Assembly (NCBI GenBank): GCA_005888525.1
Contig: VBAB01000123.1
Location: 1-6,115, forward strand
DNA: 6,115 nucleotides
Direction of reading: 5' to 3'
Origin: Alphaproteobacteria bacterium
GTDB lineage: Bacteria > Pseudomonadota > Alphaproteobacteria > Rhizobiales > Hyphomicrobiaceae
Positions 5,411 through 6,115 of this stretch are shown here, piece by piece. The notes under the pieces are model-generated. The model was given only the letters and a program-made list of their open reading frames with translations, was not told where the DNA came from and made no database searches. The translations under genes were made by a program, and so were the position numbers. The stretch's first letter is position 1; the number at the start of each line of letters is the position of its first letter.

Positions 5411-6115
5411 TTATCTGGCGCTTTTGAGATCTCTGGCTGCGGGGATGTCAGGGAATCCGGTCGCTTGAGTCGCTGCCCGGACGACTGCTTGCGCCATCGC
5501 GTCGGCTGCCAGCGCGCCGATCGCGGTGATGTTGGGGGAGCCGTCCCAGCGGCCCGTCGCGAGCGCGAAAATCGTGTCGCCGTCGCTTTCCGTATGCGAC
5601 GGGTAGATCGCCCGCGCATACCCATCGTCCGCCATCAACGCCATGCGATTCGCCTGCGCCTTGGTCAGGCGCGCGTTCGTCGCGACGACGCCGATGGTCG
5701 TGTTCTCGCCCGGCTGCGGCCGGCCGTTTCCCTGGCCGGATCGCAGGAGCAGGCGCGCGTCGGCGAGCCTGCCGTCGGCACCGCGGACGCCGGCGATGAC
5801 CGCGCCCGTCGCAGGATCGACGACGTCGCCGGCGGCGTTCACGGCGACAATCGCCGCCACGATCAACCCGTCGGGAAGCTTGATGGCGGCCGAGCCGATC
5901 CCGGCCTTCATCGGACGGCCGCCGCCGAACTTGCCAATCGTGGCGCCGGCTCCCGCACCGACGCTGCCTTCCGGAGAAGGGCGATCGCTCGCTGCCTGCG
6001 CCGCCCGGTAGCCGCAATCGGCCGTCGGGCGGATCTTCGCGTTGCCGCCGACCGCAAGGTCGAACAGGATGGCGGCGGTCACGATCGGGACGCGGCCGGC
6101 AGCGGTTGGCCAGCC
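5411..6115 (-). CDS. P1 family peptidase / NylC-DmpA-type Ntn hydrolase (partial, N-terminus beyond window edge)
   Basis: This is a self-processing N-terminal-nucleophile hydrolase of peptidase family S58 (DmpA, BapA, nylon-oligomer hydrolase NylC). The precursor cuts itself, and the new N-terminal Ser or Thr attacks amide bonds in beta-peptides, amino-acid amides or amide oligomers. The frame is open to the right edge, giving 234 residues here. A GTG at 6082 is not a credible start, because family sequence (GRVPIVTAAILFDL) continues upstream; perhaps 110-150 residues are missing. Numbering from the edge, conserved motifs are SVGAGAGATIGK (51-62), MKAGIGSAAIKLPDG (69-83), AVNAAGDV (91-98) and the processing site GENTTIGVVATNA (136-148). 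This predicts cleavage between N138 and T139 (codon 5701-5699) and a beta chain of about 96 residues. D178 and D180 in SDGDTIFAL lie 39 and 41 residues after T139. No signal peptide can be judged. It is followed at 9 nt by the dehydrogenase, probably in one transcript. Confidence 0.88.
   Translation of the reverse strand, partial: GWPTAAGRVPIVTAAILFDLAVGGNAKIRPTADCGYRAAQAASDRPSPEGSVGAGAGATIGKFGGGRPMKAGIGSAAIKLPDGLIVAAIVAVNAAGDVVDPATGAVIAGVRGADGRLADARLLLRSGQGNGRPQPGENTTIGVVATNARLTKAQANRMALMADDGYARAIYPSHTESDGDTIFALATGRWDGSPNITAIGALAADAMAQAVVRAATQATGFPDIPAARDLKSAR

Noticed and set aside
6080..6082. GTG at 6082 as the start of the hydrolase
   Set aside because: The same frame is open to the right edge and encodes conserved family sequence (GRVPI before the GTG). 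The protein would also lack most of its alpha chain, so this is a gene cut by the window.

Overview
The window is visibly GC-rich and every gene I can support lies on the minus strand, so it is read from right to left. It looks like ordinary alphaproteobacterial chromosome. The main block is a general L-amino-acid ABC transporter (Aap type, the family typified by the Rhizobium leguminosarum system), with proteins that match AapJ, AapQ, AapM and AapP in length and motif. The genus cannot be fixed from this sequence. A Hyphomicrobiales or Rhodospirillales relative is my inference, based on the Aap system and codon usage that strongly favours G or C in third positions.

Layout in transcription order. 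At 6115-5411 is the C-terminal two thirds of a P1/DmpA/NylC-type Ntn hydrolase (peptidase family S58), whose N-terminus lies beyond the right edge. After 9 nt comes a complete tartrate/D-malate-type decarboxylating dehydrogenase (5401-4337). A gap of about 200 nt (4336-4133) contains a good sigma70-like promoter candidate for the transporter and two short palindromes. Then follow aapP (ATPase, 4132-3356), a 52-nt gap, aapJ (periplasmic binding protein, 3303-2278), a 75-nt gap holding a perfect 12-bp hairpin, aapQ (permease, 2202-1003), a 4-nt gap, and aapM (second permease, 998 to the left edge, lacking roughly the last 50 residues).

Functionally, AapJ captures amino acids in the periplasm, the AapQ/AapM heterodimer forms the channel, and AapP supplies ATP hydrolysis. 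The gene order P-J-Q-M differs from the usual J-Q-M-P and is the most distinctive large-scale feature. The hairpin between aapJ and aapQ fits the common arrangement in which a binding-protein message is made or kept in excess over the permease message. The upstream hydrolase and dehydrogenase look like their own two-gene unit. A link to amino-acid or peptide scavenging is plausible but rests only on adjacency.

I found no tRNA, rRNA, CRISPR, insertion sequence or phage signal, and nothing I would call a previously undescribed system. The points worth following up are the operon rearrangement, the intercistronic hairpin, the promoter/palindrome cluster and the NylC-like catalytic signature of the hydrolase.
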